In this document: positions 26,495 through 34,945 of the stretch, one piece after another
Numbering within the stretch: the stretch's first letter is position 1
Layout of the letters: each line of letters starts with the position of its first letter
Origin: Stutzerimonas decontaminans
GTDB lineage: Bacteria; Pseudomonadota; Gammaproteobacteria; Pseudomonadales; Pseudomonadaceae
DNA: 64,000 bases
Assembly (NCBI RefSeq): GCF_000661915.1
Contig: NZ_CP007509.1
Span: 1,364,001-1,428,000, forward strand
Direction of reading: 5' to 3'
Translations under genes and position numbers: made by a program
The notes under the pieces: model-generated
What the model was told of the DNA's origin: nothing
The model's database searches: none
Seen by the model: the letters and a program-made list of their open reading frames with translations, nothing else

Positions 26495-27284
26495 GGCGCG
26501 AGAAGACTTTGCGGCGGATATGGTTGGCGAGCTCATTGAAACGGGGCTCCGTGAGGGTTTCCATGGACCGCGGGCGCGGCAGATCGACATCGATGATTTC
26601 CTGCACGCGGCCGGGGCGCGCCGACATCACCAGGATGCGGTCGGCCAGCAGCAGCGCTTCGGGAATCGAGTGGGTGATGAACAGCACTGTCTTCGGACGC
26701 TGGGTCCAGATGTTCAGCAGCTCCAGGCTCAGCTCGTCGCGGGTCAGCGCGTCGAGAGCCGAAAAGGGTTCGTCCATCAGCAGGATTTCCGGGTCGTGCA
26801 GCAGCGCCCGGGCAATCGCCGCGCGCTGCTGCATGCCGCCGGAGAGTTCGTCCGGGCGCTTGTTGCCGAAGTCCTTGAGCCCCACCAGTTCCAGCAACTC
26901 TTCGCCGCGGGTGATTTCCTGGGCGGTGACGCGGCCGTACTTGTGGCGCATGGGGAAGGTCAGGTTGTCGCGAATGTTCAGCCAGGGCAGCAGGGTCGGT
27001 CGCTGGAAGACGATGCCGATCTCGTCGCGCGGGCCGTCCACCGGGCTGCCGTAGATGCTGACCTGGCCGTGGGTCGGTCGCACCAGCCCGGCGAGGATGC
27101 GCAGCAGCGTGGACTTGCCGCAGCCCGAAGGGCCGAGCACCGCGATGAACTCGTGACGGCCGATATCGAAACTGGCGTTGTCCAGCGCCACCACCTCGCT
27201 GCCATCGGAGGAGGTGAAGACCTGACTGACCCGGTCGAAGCTGATGTTGGGGCGCGGCGTGGCGGGCAGGACGGCGGCGTTCAT
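26481..27284 (-). CDS. ABC transporter ATP-binding protein (nitrate/taurine/ThiZ type)
   Basis: 267 residues. Walker A is GPSGCGKST, the Q-loop is VFQRPTLLPW, the signature is LSGGMQQRAAIARA, and Walker B is ILLMDEPFSALDA, followed by ITHS. It couples ATP hydrolysis to import with the neighbouring permease and binding protein. It sits 4 bp after the binding-protein gene and overlaps the permease, so the operon is tight. Confidence 0.92.
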   Translation of the reverse strand: MNAAVLPATPRPNISFDRVSQVFTSSDGSEVVALDNASFDIGRHEFIAVLGPSGCGKSTLLRILAGLVRPTHGQVSIYGSPVDGPRDEIGIVFQRPTLLPWLNIRDNLTFPMRHKYGRVTAQEITRGEELLELVGLKDFGNKRPDELSGGMQQRAAIARALLHDPEILLMDEPFSALDALTRDELSLELLNIWTQRPKTVLFITHSIPEALLLADRILVMSARPGRVQEIIDVDLPRPRSMETLTEPRFNELANHIRRKVFSRHAAH

Positions 27285-27288
27285 GGCT

Positions 27289-28266
27289 TCACTCGCTCAG
27301 GCTGGTGTCGATGGCGCTGGCCGGATCGAGGCTGTCGACGGCCATGCCCTGGGCCTTGGCGACCCACTCCCAGGTGGTGGCTAGGCGCTTGGCATCGAAG
27401 CCCGTGCCCTCGGCACTGCTGATCTCGTTCTGCATCAGCGGTACCGAGGCGGCGAACTGCTCCTCGGCCTGTTGCTCGTCGACTTCGGCAACCATCTTCT
27501 TCAGTGCGGCGGCCGCGGCAGCCGGGTTGGCGATGGCGTTCTTCTGCGCCTGCTGGTAGGCCTTGACGAACTTCTTCGCGACCTCGGGATTGCGCTGTAC
27601 GAAGCGCTGAGACGCCACCAGCGACAGGCCGTAGCCTTCGAAGCCGTACTCCGACCAGGGGATGGTCTTCAGTGTCTTGTCCGCTTCGCCGAGGGCACGG
27701 ACGAAGCCAGGCGCGACGGTCAGCCAGTTGATGGTGGCGTCGACCTTGCCGGTGGCGAGCATCGGCGCCAGTGCGCCGGGGTCGAGCTTGAGCAGCTTGA
27801 CGCTGTTCGGGTCGATGCCGTTGCGCTCCAGCAGCAGCGGCCAGACCACGTTGGAGGCGGAGAAGGTCGGCGTGGCGACCGTCTTGCCGACGATGTCCTT
27901 GAAGCTCTCGATGCCCGAGCCTTCGGTGGTGAAGAAGGCGTCCGGCTGCTTGTTGTAGATCGGCGCCACGGCCACCACCGGCACCTCGCCTTGGGCCTTG
28001 GCCTGCAGCAGCGAGGCCAGGCCGGCCGAACCGAAGTCCGCGCTGTTGGTGGCCAGCTTGGTCACCACGTCGCTACCGCCGCGGGCACTGGCGATTTCCA
28101 CTTCGATGCCTTCGGCGGCGAACAGGCCCTGCTCGACACCGAGGTAGATCGCGGCCTTGTCGCCGGCTGGCAACCAGTCGTTGAGCCAGCGCACCTTGTC
28201 GGCGGCCAGGGCGGTTTGGCTGAACAGCGCGAGCAGTGCGCTCGCGAGCAGGGTTTTCTTGAACAT
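27289..28266 (-). CDS. periplasmic binding protein, NMT1/THI5-like
   Basis: 325 residues from ATG 28266, with signal peptide FKKTLLASALLALFSQTALA. The mature start VRWLNDWLPAGDKAAIYLGV and GIEVEIASARGGSDVVTKLA match NMT1/THI5-like binding proteins (ThiY-like), which bind pyrimidines, riboflavin-like or aromatic solutes. It gives the importer its specificity. No TPP riboswitch is visible in the 50-bp gap before it. The ligand is probably a nitrogen heterocycle, judged by the neighbouring deaminase and oxygenase. Confidence 0.88.
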   Translation of the reverse strand: MFKKTLLASALLALFSQTALAADKVRWLNDWLPAGDKAAIYLGVEQGLFAAEGIEVEIASARGGSDVVTKLATNSADFGSAGLASLLQAKAQGEVPVVAVAPIYNKQPDAFFTTEGSGIESFKDIVGKTVATPTFSASNVVWPLLLERNGIDPNSVKLLKLDPGALAPMLATGKVDATINWLTVAPGFVRALGEADKTLKTIPWSEYGFEGYGLSLVASQRFVQRNPEVAKKFVKAYQQAQKNAIANPAAAAAALKKMVAEVDEQQAEEQFAASVPLMQNEISSAEGTGFDAKRLATTWEWVAKAQGMAVDSLDPASAIDTSLSE

Positions 28267-28316
28267 GGTGAAGCTCCTTGAAGGTTCGGCGTGATGAGCG
28301 CGATGCAATAAACGGG

Positions 28317-29066
28317 TCAGTGCACGGGTTGAGGATGGCGAGTGAAGAAATCCACCAGGGCGGCGAGCAGCGCGTCGGGCATGGCCAGTTGCGGCGCATG
28401 GCCGCAATCGAGCACCACCCGCTCGGCGCCAGGCACCAGCTGCTGCATGCGCTGTTGCACCAGTGGCAGCACGGAGCGGTCCTGCGCGGCTTCGATATAC
28501 AACCGTGGCAGACGACCGAAACGCTCGACGCTCCAATGCGCGGCGATGTCGCGTCCGCCATCGGGCTGCACCGTCAGGCGGCGCGCTGCGGCGATGGCGG
28601 CCTGTGCCGGTGCATCGTGGAAGAACACCGCACAGGCGGCATCGCTTGGTACGCGGCTGCCACCGGGCACCGCTTCGAGATAGGGACCGATGCCGCTAAC
28701 CTCGGGAAAGTCGCTACTCAGTCCGGCGCAGAGTTCGCCGAAGCCCATGCCGCTGGGCAGCATCATGCCGGCGACATAGGCGACCCCGGCGACGCGCTCG
28801 GCATAAGCCTCGGCCACGGCGGTGGCAGTGACGCCGCCGCCGGAATGCGCGACCAGCTGGATCGGACCGGGCAGCGTCTCGATCAATGCGCCGACGTGCT
28901 CGACATAGCGCTGCAGCGAGACCGCGGTGAGTGGCGTGTCGTTATGGCCGTTGCCCGGCAGATCAACCGCGTGGGGTCTGTGTCCGGCATCGCGCAGGCC
29001 ATCCTGCAGCGAATCCCAGACCCAGCTACCGGCCCAGGCACCGTGGATGAGGACGATGTCAGCCAT
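28317..29066 (-). CDS. alpha/beta hydrolase (plant MES/HNL-like type)
   Basis: 249 residues. It begins VLIHGAWAGSWVWDSL and has DLPGNGHNDTP, nucleophile elbow AHSGGG and a late CGHAPQLAMP with the catalytic His. This arrangement resembles the methylesterase/hydroxynitrile-lyase-like group, including bacterial EstC-type esterases. It overlaps the upstream oxygenase gene by 8 bp and precedes the binding-protein gene by 50 bp, so it belongs to the same operon. It may open or de-esterify the imported compound; this is inference from context. Confidence 0.85.
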   Translation of the reverse strand: MADIVLIHGAWAGSWVWDSLQDGLRDAGHRPHAVDLPGNGHNDTPLTAVSLQRYVEHVGALIETLPGPIQLVAHSGGGVTATAVAEAYAERVAGVAYVAGMMLPSGMGFGELCAGLSSDFPEVSGIGPYLEAVPGGSRVPSDAACAVFFHDAPAQAAIAAARRLTVQPDGGRDIAAHWSVERFGRLPRLYIEAAQDRSVLPLVQQRMQQLVPGAERVVLDCGHAPQLAMPDALLAALVDFFTRHPQPVH

Positions 29067-30039
29067 AGGTCCTCCGGTACATCTCGCGGTGGTGTTCTTC
29101 CACCGTCACGGCGGGATAGCGAGGGGCTTCACCCGGCGCGAGGCAGGTCGGCAGGCACTCGACCAGATGGTCCGGGTTGCCGCTGAAGAAGAACGGCACG
29201 CTGTAGCGCTCGCGCCCGGAAATGTTGACCACCCGGTGAAGCGTCGAGCGGTACTGATCGTTGGTCCAGCGGGCGATCATGTCGCCCAGGTTGACCACAT
29301 AGGTGCCGGGTACGGGCGCTGCGTGAATCCAGCTCTTGCTGTGGCGATCCCAGACCTGTAGGCCGGGATTCTCGTCCTGCAGCAAGAGCGTCAAGCCGCC
29401 GAAATCGGTATGTGCGCCGCATCCCTTCTCGCCGGGCGCGGCATTGGCCGGCTGCGGCGGGTAATGCAGCAGGCGCAGGGTGCTCATGGAGTCGCGGCAG
29501 AAGCCGGCGAAATGTTCCTCCGGCAGTTGCAGCGACAGCGCGATGGCACCCATCAGCCGTGCCGCGAGGGCATTCATCTCATCGCGATAGCGCTCCATGG
29601 TCGGGCGAAAGTCCGCGAGCTCGGCTGGCCATTGGTTGGCACCGTGGTTGAAGCGCCCGGCCAGTACACGCGGGTCGTCCTCGGCCAGCTCTTCGCCGAT
29701 ATAGAAGCCCTCCTTGAGATCGGCCGGCGTCCCGGCTTCCAGCACCTGTCCGCGCAAGGGCTCGTATCCGCGATTGGCTTTCGAGAAAGCCTTGTCCAGC
29801 GCGCGCTTGCTCGCTTCCGGCTGGGCGAAGAAGGCTCGCGCCTGCTCGAATACCGCCTGCTGCAGCACCGGGTCGACACCATGATTGGCAATACAGAAGA
29901 AGCCGACCTCGCGACAGGCGGCGCCGATGCGTTCGGCCACGGCTGTGCGCTCGGCAAGGTCGGGGGAAAACAGCCCGGCGATATCGATCAGCGGCAGCGC
30001 GGCTGCTTCGAGATGGCGGGCGGAAAGGGCATCGTGCAT
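29059..30039 (-). CDS. 2-oxoglutarate/Fe(II)-dependent oxygenase (isopenicillin-N-synthase-like)
   Basis: 326 residues. The N-terminal DIOX_N part has LPLIDIAGLF and REVGFFCIANHGV. The Fe(II) triad is His210 and Asp212 in GAHTDFGG and His268 in LHRVV. The co-substrate Arg is in RYSVPFFFSGN. Such enzymes hydroxylate, demethylate or oxidise small molecules. It is the first gene of the six-gene catabolic/import operon and overlaps the hydrolase. A role in oxidising the imported heterocycle is likely but not shown. Confidence 0.9.
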   Translation of the reverse strand: MHDALSARHLEAAALPLIDIAGLFSPDLAERTAVAERIGAACREVGFFCIANHGVDPVLQQAVFEQARAFFAQPEASKRALDKAFSKANRGYEPLRGQVLEAGTPADLKEGFYIGEELAEDDPRVLAGRFNHGANQWPAELADFRPTMERYRDEMNALAARLMGAIALSLQLPEEHFAGFCRDSMSTLRLLHYPPQPANAAPGEKGCGAHTDFGGLTLLLQDENPGLQVWDRHSKSWIHAAPVPGTYVVNLGDMIARWTNDQYRSTLHRVVNISGRERYSVPFFFSGNPDHLVECLPTCLAPGEAPRYPAVTVEEHHREMYRRTYG

Positions 30040-30435
30040 GTGTCAGTCCTGCTCTGCCGAGCGCGGGATGGCGATCGGCGGGTGCAGTATCCGACTGCCA
30101 TTGCTGTGCGCAGAAGCAGAGAATATCGAGCAAGCCGATGCCGTTTCGGCAGCAGAGGCGCTTGCATCATTAAGAGGCGTCAGGTGGGCAGCAATGGTGC
30201 TGGGCGAGAGCATGCGGGCGTTGCCTGGGAGGAGGAGCGAGAGGCTGGAGAGGGGGCGTTCGCACTGTTATGGGGCGTGGAGTAGGTGTCGAGGGGCGAG
30301 GAATTTTCTTTCTTGCCTGGCCGGGCAGACCGCGGCCAGTGAGGACGGGGCGGTCGCGTTTGTCGCGCAGGGCAAACAGCGAAGCACTACTTGTCGTGGT
30401 TGGCCCGGAACGGAATCAGTTGTCAGTGCTGCCTG
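30040..30435. other. 396-bp region upstream of the oxygenase operon
   Basis: It lies between the oxygenase start (30039, minus) and the methyltransferase end (30436, minus). Open frames here look like shadows without Shine-Dalgarno sites. I saw no strong repeat, hairpin or RNA gene. It must contain the operon promoter and has room for a regulator site. Confidence 0.5.
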
Positions 30436-31056
30436 CTATTGGACCCGTTTGCGGCAGAAGCAGTAGACGAACTTCTGCTCGATCCCGCCGGGAGTGTGGT
30501 GCGATTCCTTTTCATGGCCGAGCAGCAGAAAGGGCTCGCCGAACTCGGCATGCAGCTCGCTGGCGCCATAGCGCATGACCGGCAGGCCGCTGCATTTCTC
30601 CGGGCCATCCTCGGCGAAGGTGGCCACTATCACCAGCCCGCCGGGCTTGACCGCATGCAGCACCTGACGCACATAGGCATGCCTGTCTTCTTCGCTGGTC
30701 AGAAAGTGAAAAACTGCCCTGTCGTGCCATACATCGAAGCTGCGCTCGGGTAGCGCGGCTTCGATGACATTCGCCTCCAACCAACGGACACTCGCGGCAT
30801 TGGCACCGAGTCTCGTCTTGGCCGTGACCAGCGCCGCAGCGGAAAGATCGAGCACCGTCAGGTTTCGATAACCGTTGGCCAGAAGGTCGTCGACCAGCGT
30901 CGAGGCACCACCACCCACATCGATGATCGACGCTGCCGAGTGGACGTCTGCATCGCGGATCAGTTTCAGCGACAGCTCGGCGTGTTCCTGAAACCAGCTG
31001 ACCTCGTCTGCGGCCTTGGTGGAGTAGACCTTTTCCCAGTGATCTTTCGGCTGCAT
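30436..31056 (-). CDS. class I SAM-dependent methyltransferase
   Basis: 206 residues from ATG 31056. Motif I is IIDVGGGASTLVDDLL, with VLDLS as the second acidic strand, WHDRAVFHFL as motif IV and VKPGGLVIVATF as motif V. The opening DHWEKVYSTKAADEVSWFQ is typical of a subgroup often annotated as thiopurine- or trans-aconitate-methyltransferase-like; the substrate is unknown. It is 248 bp downstream of the histidine kinase on the same strand, so co-transcription is possible but not evident. Confidence 0.85.
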   Translation of the reverse strand: MQPKDHWEKVYSTKAADEVSWFQEHAELSLKLIRDADVHSAASIIDVGGGASTLVDDLLANGYRNLTVLDLSAAALVTAKTRLGANAASVRWLEANVIEAALPERSFDVWHDRAVFHFLTSEEDRHAYVRQVLHAVKPGGLVIVATFAEDGPEKCSGLPVMRYGASELHAEFGEPFLLLGHEKESHHTPGGIEQKFVYCFCRKRVQ

Positions 31057-31304
31057 GGCGCTATCCCTCGACTGTTTCGATCCATTGAAAATAGACGCCT
31101 CCGGACGGTAGCACATCGGCAAAAGGCGACACATAGAAGCCAGGGACCGCGCTAATCGACTTGGATCTGACCGGCAAGAGGGGTTCAGTCGGGCGGCTGC
31201 CAGCTGGTGCTTTACGCACCTGATGACTGAAAGTCGGATTGCGCCAGAGTCAAGCGAAGGCGCGAAGCGGGTCGTTGCGTACTTCCTGCCGCAAGAGCAT
31301 ATCG

Positions 31305-33002
31305 CTAGCCATATCGACTGGCCGTTGCCGCTGCACCTTCGATCGCCTCTCGCAGCGCGGACGCCAGTTCCTCAAGGCGATAGGGCTTGGCGAGCACGTG
31401 CACACCCTCGGCGGTGGCCGATTGTTGCGCCGCTTCGGCATAGCCGCTGGTAAGCAACACGGGAACACCCAGTGCGCGGGTGCGAATCTCGCGGGCGAGC
31501 TCAACGCCGTTCATGCCCCCGGGCATCATCACGTCGGAGAAGACGATGTCCACCTTGCAGCCGTCGGCCAGCGTGTTCAGGGCGTCGGTAGCGCTGCCGG
31601 CATGGGTGACGTGATAACCCAGATGTTCGACCATCTCGCCAACCAGGGCGGCCACTTCCTCGTCATCATCCACGAGCAGGACGCTGCCGAGGAACGCGTC
31701 ACCGGTGTCATTCGCGACATGCTCGACGTCAGGCTGTGCCGGGATATCTTCGGCGCGGGGCAGCAGCAGGATCACGCTGGTGCCCTGTCCGCATTCGCTT
31801 TCGATCCACACGGTGCCGCCCGACTGGCGGGCAAAACCGTAGACCTGGGCGAGACCGAGACCCGAGCCCTTGCCGATTTCCTTGGTGGTGAAGAAGGGGT
31901 CGAATACGCGGGTGCGAACCTCAGCCGGTATGCCGGTACCGGTGTCGGTCACGGCCAGGCGGACGAAGTCGCCACGGCGGCCGAGCACCTGCTCATCGGG
32001 TGCGTTGCAGGCCTGCAGCAGAATCGAGCCGCCAGCGGGCATGGCGTCACGCGCGTTGACTGCGAGGTTGAGGATGACCAGTTCCAGCTCACCCGGATCG
32101 ACCTGCACCGGCCACAGATCTGGCGCGAATTGCTGACGAACATGCACATCACCGCGCAGGCTGCGGTCGAGCATTTCGCGCATCTGGCTGATGCGTCGGG
32201 CCAGGTCGACGGGTTCGGGCGCCAGCGACTGGCGTCTGGAGAACGCCAACAGCTGACGGGTCAGGGCCGAGCCGCGTTGCGCTGCCTGACGCATGCCATC
32301 CATCAGGCGCTTGCGGCGCTCAGGGTCGGCGCGGCGGTCGAGCATGTCGAGCCCGCCGGTAATGACCATCAGCAGGTTGTTGAAGTCGTGGGCGATGCCA
32401 CCGGTAAGCTGGCCAATGGCTTCGATCTTCTGCGTCTGGCGCAGGGTTTCCTCGATATGCGCGCGCTCGGCCATCTGGGTACGCAGTTCGAGGTTGGTTG
32501 CTTCCAGTTCACTGGTGCGCTCGACGACCAGCGCTTCCAACTCCTGCGAGGCTCGTTCACGCGCTTCCAGTAGTGCGCGTACCTCGTGCTGGCGGTGCCG
32601 CCCACGTAATGCGGCCTTTACCGCGCTGGTCAGGGTGATGCTCTGTACGGGACGTTCAAGCAGGGAGACGTTACGCAGTGCAGCGACCATGCGCTGGCGC
32701 CACGCGGTGACGGCAGGCTGCTGATGCTTGCTGGTCAGTACGACAAAGGGGAAGTCGGACCAGGCAGGTTGTTGCTCGACCCAGGCGGCAAGCCCTTCGA
32801 GATCTCGCCCGAAGAGGCCCTCTTCAGCAATGAAGACCGCGTCCGCATCGGTTTCTGCACGTTGCAGCACTTCATCGACGCTGTGACAGACGACGGCGTC
32901 CATGCCGCTGCGGCTGAGCAGCTCGGCCGAGGCGGGACCGTCCCGGCCGATGGGGGCATAGACGACTACGATTGGGCTATCTCTGTTAGTGGGCGTCGTC
33001 AT
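31305..33002 (-). CDS. hybrid histidine kinase with an N-terminal pseudo-receiver-like domain
   Basis: 565 residues, no membrane segment. Residues about 10-130 look receiver-like ([26 protein letters not shown]), but the acceptor position reads [10 protein letters not shown], with no Asp, so it would not be phosphorylated. A coiled coil follows. The dimerisation/His box is GGIAHDFNN with His205, then [14 protein letters not shown] N-box, DTGTGIP and [13 protein letters not shown]-terminal receiver has SDVMMPGG with Asp490. It overlaps the KaiC-like gene by 17 bp. Confidence 0.92.
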   Translation of the reverse strand: MTTPTNRDSPIVVVYAPIGRDGPASAELLSRSGMDAVVCHSVDEVLQRAETDADAVFIAEEGLFGRDLEGLAAWVEQQPAWSDFPFVVLTSKHQQPAVTAWRQRMVAALRNVSLLERPVQSITLTSAVKAALRGRHRQHEVRALLEARERASQELEALVVERTSELEATNLELRTQMAERAHIEETLRQTQKIEAIGQLTGGIAHDFNNLLMVITGGLDMLDRRADPERRKRLMDGMRQAAQRGSALTRQLLAFSRRQSLAPEPVDLARRISQMREMLDRSLRGDVHVRQQFAPDLWPVQVDPGELELVILNLAVNARDAMPAGGSILLQACNAPDEQVLGRRGDFVRLAVTDTGTGIPAEVRTRVFDPFFTTKEIGKGSGLGLAQVYGFARQSGGTVWIESECGQGTSVILLLPRAEDIPAQPDVEHVANDTGDAFLGSVLLVDDDEEVAALVGEMVEHLGYHVTHAGSATDALNTLADGCKVDIVFSDVMMPGGMNGVELAREIRTRALGVPVLLTSGYAEAAQQSATAEGVHVLAKPYRLEELASALREAIEGAAATASRYG

Positions 33003-34512
33003 GCTCGTCTGTCAGTAGATAAGTCGCATCACCGGTGTATTCCGGCGTGCCCGATAGAATGCCGTTGAAGTGGCTTAGCGGCGGTCCGACCTTGATCCCA
33101 GCAGGGCTGAGTCGATATTCCCTGATGGTGTTTTCATGCTGTCCGCTGCGTTTTTTCACCACCGACAACGCCCGGCGAACCACCCCTGAGTGCTCGAAGT
33201 AGCGCTGCATGATAACCGCATCACTGAGGTAGCTGATGTCGATGGGCGTATCCATTGGGCCAACCAGGCCATGCTGGGCCAATATCATGATGCTGACGAC
33301 CCCTTTCTGCCCCAGATAGCTGAGCAACTCATGCATCTGCAGAATCAGGAACTTGCCGTCGGGCATTGCGTGCAAGTAACCATTGAGGCTGTCCAGAATC
33401 ACCAGCTTGGTACCCTGCATCTCCACGCTGTGGCGCACCGCGGCGGTGAACTCGCCGGGAGACAACTCGGCGGGGTCGACCTGCTGCAGGTGCAGCAGGC
33501 CCTGATCGATCCATGGCTCCATCGGCAGGCCCAGCGCCCGACCACGTGCGAGCAGGGTGCTGGTGTTCTCGTCGAAAACGAAGAAGGCGACCTGCTCGCC
33601 GCGCTTGCATGCCGCGACCGCGTAGCTCAACGCCAACGACGATTTGCCGACACCGGCTGCGCCGACCAACAGCGCGTTGGTGCCGCGCTCCAGTCCGCCG
33701 CCAAGCATCTTGTCCAGCGCCTCGTTACCAGATGAGGCCAGCTCACCGGTAAACGGCGAGTGATGCTCTGCAGCTATGAGGCGAGGGTAGATCTGCAGGC
33801 CGCCCTTGCGAATGACGAAGTCGTGGTAGCCGCCGCGGAACTGGATGCCGCGCATCTTGATCACGCGCAGCCGCCTGCGCTCGGCACCGTAGTCGATGGC
33901 CAGTTGCTCGAGCATCACCACACCGTGGGAGATGGAATGCAGCTGCAGGTCGCCGATTTCGGAGGTCTGGTCGTCCAGCAGAATCACGGTGCAATTGCGT
34001 GACGTGAAGAAGTGCTTGAACGCCAGCACCTGTCGCCGATAGCGCAGCGGGCTTTGCGCCAGCAGACGCATTTCCGAAAGGCTGTCGAAGATCACCCGCG
34101 TTGGATTGGTTTCAGTGACGCGGTCGAATACCTGCTGGGTGGTTTCGCTCAGCTCCATTTCCGCCGGATGCAGTACCGTCAGTTCCAGCTCGGGATCGAG
34201 GCTGGTCTCTGGCGAGATCAGTTCGAACACATCGATGCCTTCGAGCGTCCAGCCATGCCGCTTGGCCACCAGCTCCAGTTCGGCCTTGGTTTCCGAAAGC
34301 GTCACATAGAGCACGCGCTCGCCTTGGCGCACACCTTCGAGCAGAAACTGCAGGGCGATGGTGGTCTTCCCGGAACCGGGGCTGCCCTCATAGAGGTACA
34401 TGCGGTTGGGATCCAGGCCCCCGCCCAGAATGTCATCCAGCCCCTTGCTGCCGGTGGAAATGCGTGGGGCTTCATCGTTCGGTTGGAAGGAAGGATTATT
34501 GAAATCGGTCAT
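32986..34512 (-). CDS. KaiC-like double RecA-domain ATPase
   Basis: 508 residues with two KaiC/RAD55-type ATPase domains. Walker A motifs are GSPGSGKTT (residues 43-51) and VGAAGVGKSS (near 283), with VTLSETK and VFDENTS as the following acidic loops. In the second domain the segment DISYLSDAVIM aligns with the cyanobacterial KaiC phosphorylation region, giving Ser and Tyr where KaiC has Ser431 and Thr432; this is an alignment by eye. No kaiA or kaiB is nearby. Start ATG 34512 has AAGGAGAG upstream. It is the first gene of a two-gene unit with the overlapping histidine kinase. Confidence 0.92.
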   Translation of the reverse strand: MTDFNNPSFQPNDEAPRISTGSKGLDDILGGGLDPNRMYLYEGSPGSGKTTIALQFLLEGVRQGERVLYVTLSETKAELELVAKRHGWTLEGIDVFELISPETSLDPELELTVLHPAEMELSETTQQVFDRVTETNPTRVIFDSLSEMRLLAQSPLRYRRQVLAFKHFFTSRNCTVILLDDQTSEIGDLQLHSISHGVVMLEQLAIDYGAERRRLRVIKMRGIQFRGGYHDFVIRKGGLQIYPRLIAAEHHSPFTGELASSGNEALDKMLGGGLERGTNALLVGAAGVGKSSLALSYAVAACKRGEQVAFFVFDENTSTLLARGRALGLPMEPWIDQGLLHLQQVDPAELSPGEFTAAVRHSVEMQGTKLVILDSLNGYLHAMPDGKFLILQMHELLSYLGQKGVVSIMILAQHGLVGPMDTPIDISYLSDAVIMQRYFEHSGVVRRALSVVKKRSGQHENTIREYRLSPAGIKVGPPLSHFNGILSGTPEYTGDATYLLTDEHDDAH

Positions 34513-34786
34513 TCCACTCTCCTTAACGCAGGCATCGCTGCGTGATCTGTTCCTCCAGCCGTCAATTCATGTGCTGACGAACCCGCTGGCGAAACACGCC
34601 CTTATTTGCCTTTCAGGCTGACAGGGCTGAAAGCCGCTCGAACCGTCACGTTGTGCGTTTTCATACGCGGCGAATACGCGCTGTGGACGGACGGCATTCG
34701 AGGGGCGCAGTCATCTAATCCGACTCGCACGGTGCCTGCCCGTTCCGCATGGGCACGGTTGGCCCGTAGCGGCAGACGCCATATTT

Positions 34787-34800
34787 CGGGGCATGCCCCG
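34787..34800. promoter_or_regulatory. perfect 14-bp palindrome CGGGGCATGCCCCG
   Basis: The dyad has no spacer and lies 146 bp before the UbiB-family start and about 275 bp before the KaiC-like start. Its shape fits an operator, or the core of a small hairpin; no binding protein is known. Confidence 0.4.
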
Positions 34801-34821
34801 CTGCTAACCACGGCATCTAGT

Positions 34822-34843
34822 GCTTCGCTTGCTGTAGCGAAGC
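34822..34843. repeat. 8-bp hairpin GCTTCGCT / AGCGAAGC
   Basis: GCTTCGCT (34822-34829) and AGCGAAGC (34836-34843) are perfect complements around TGCTGT. It could be a transcript hairpin or terminator; no T-run follows. Confidence 0.4.
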
Positions 34844-34945
34844 GGCTTTGCGCGCTCGGTGCTGCGCAACAGACTGCAACCATTCGCCCTTGGATCATGC
34901 CTTGGGCTGGCCCATGATCAGCCTTTGCCTTTGCGGGTCGCCTGC

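Larger units (their letters stand above)
34513..34945. other. 433-bp divergent region with two strong dyads
   Basis: It lies between the KaiC-like gene (minus) and the UbiB-family gene (plus). It holds a perfect 14-bp palindrome at 34787-34800 and an 8-bp hairpin at 34822-34843. The UbiB frame is open to 34859, but no start there fits. No other gene was seen. Confidence 0.5.

Noticed and set aside
28267..28316. TPP riboswitch before the NMT1-like binding protein
   Set aside because: The 50-bp gap is too short and no TPP core was seen.
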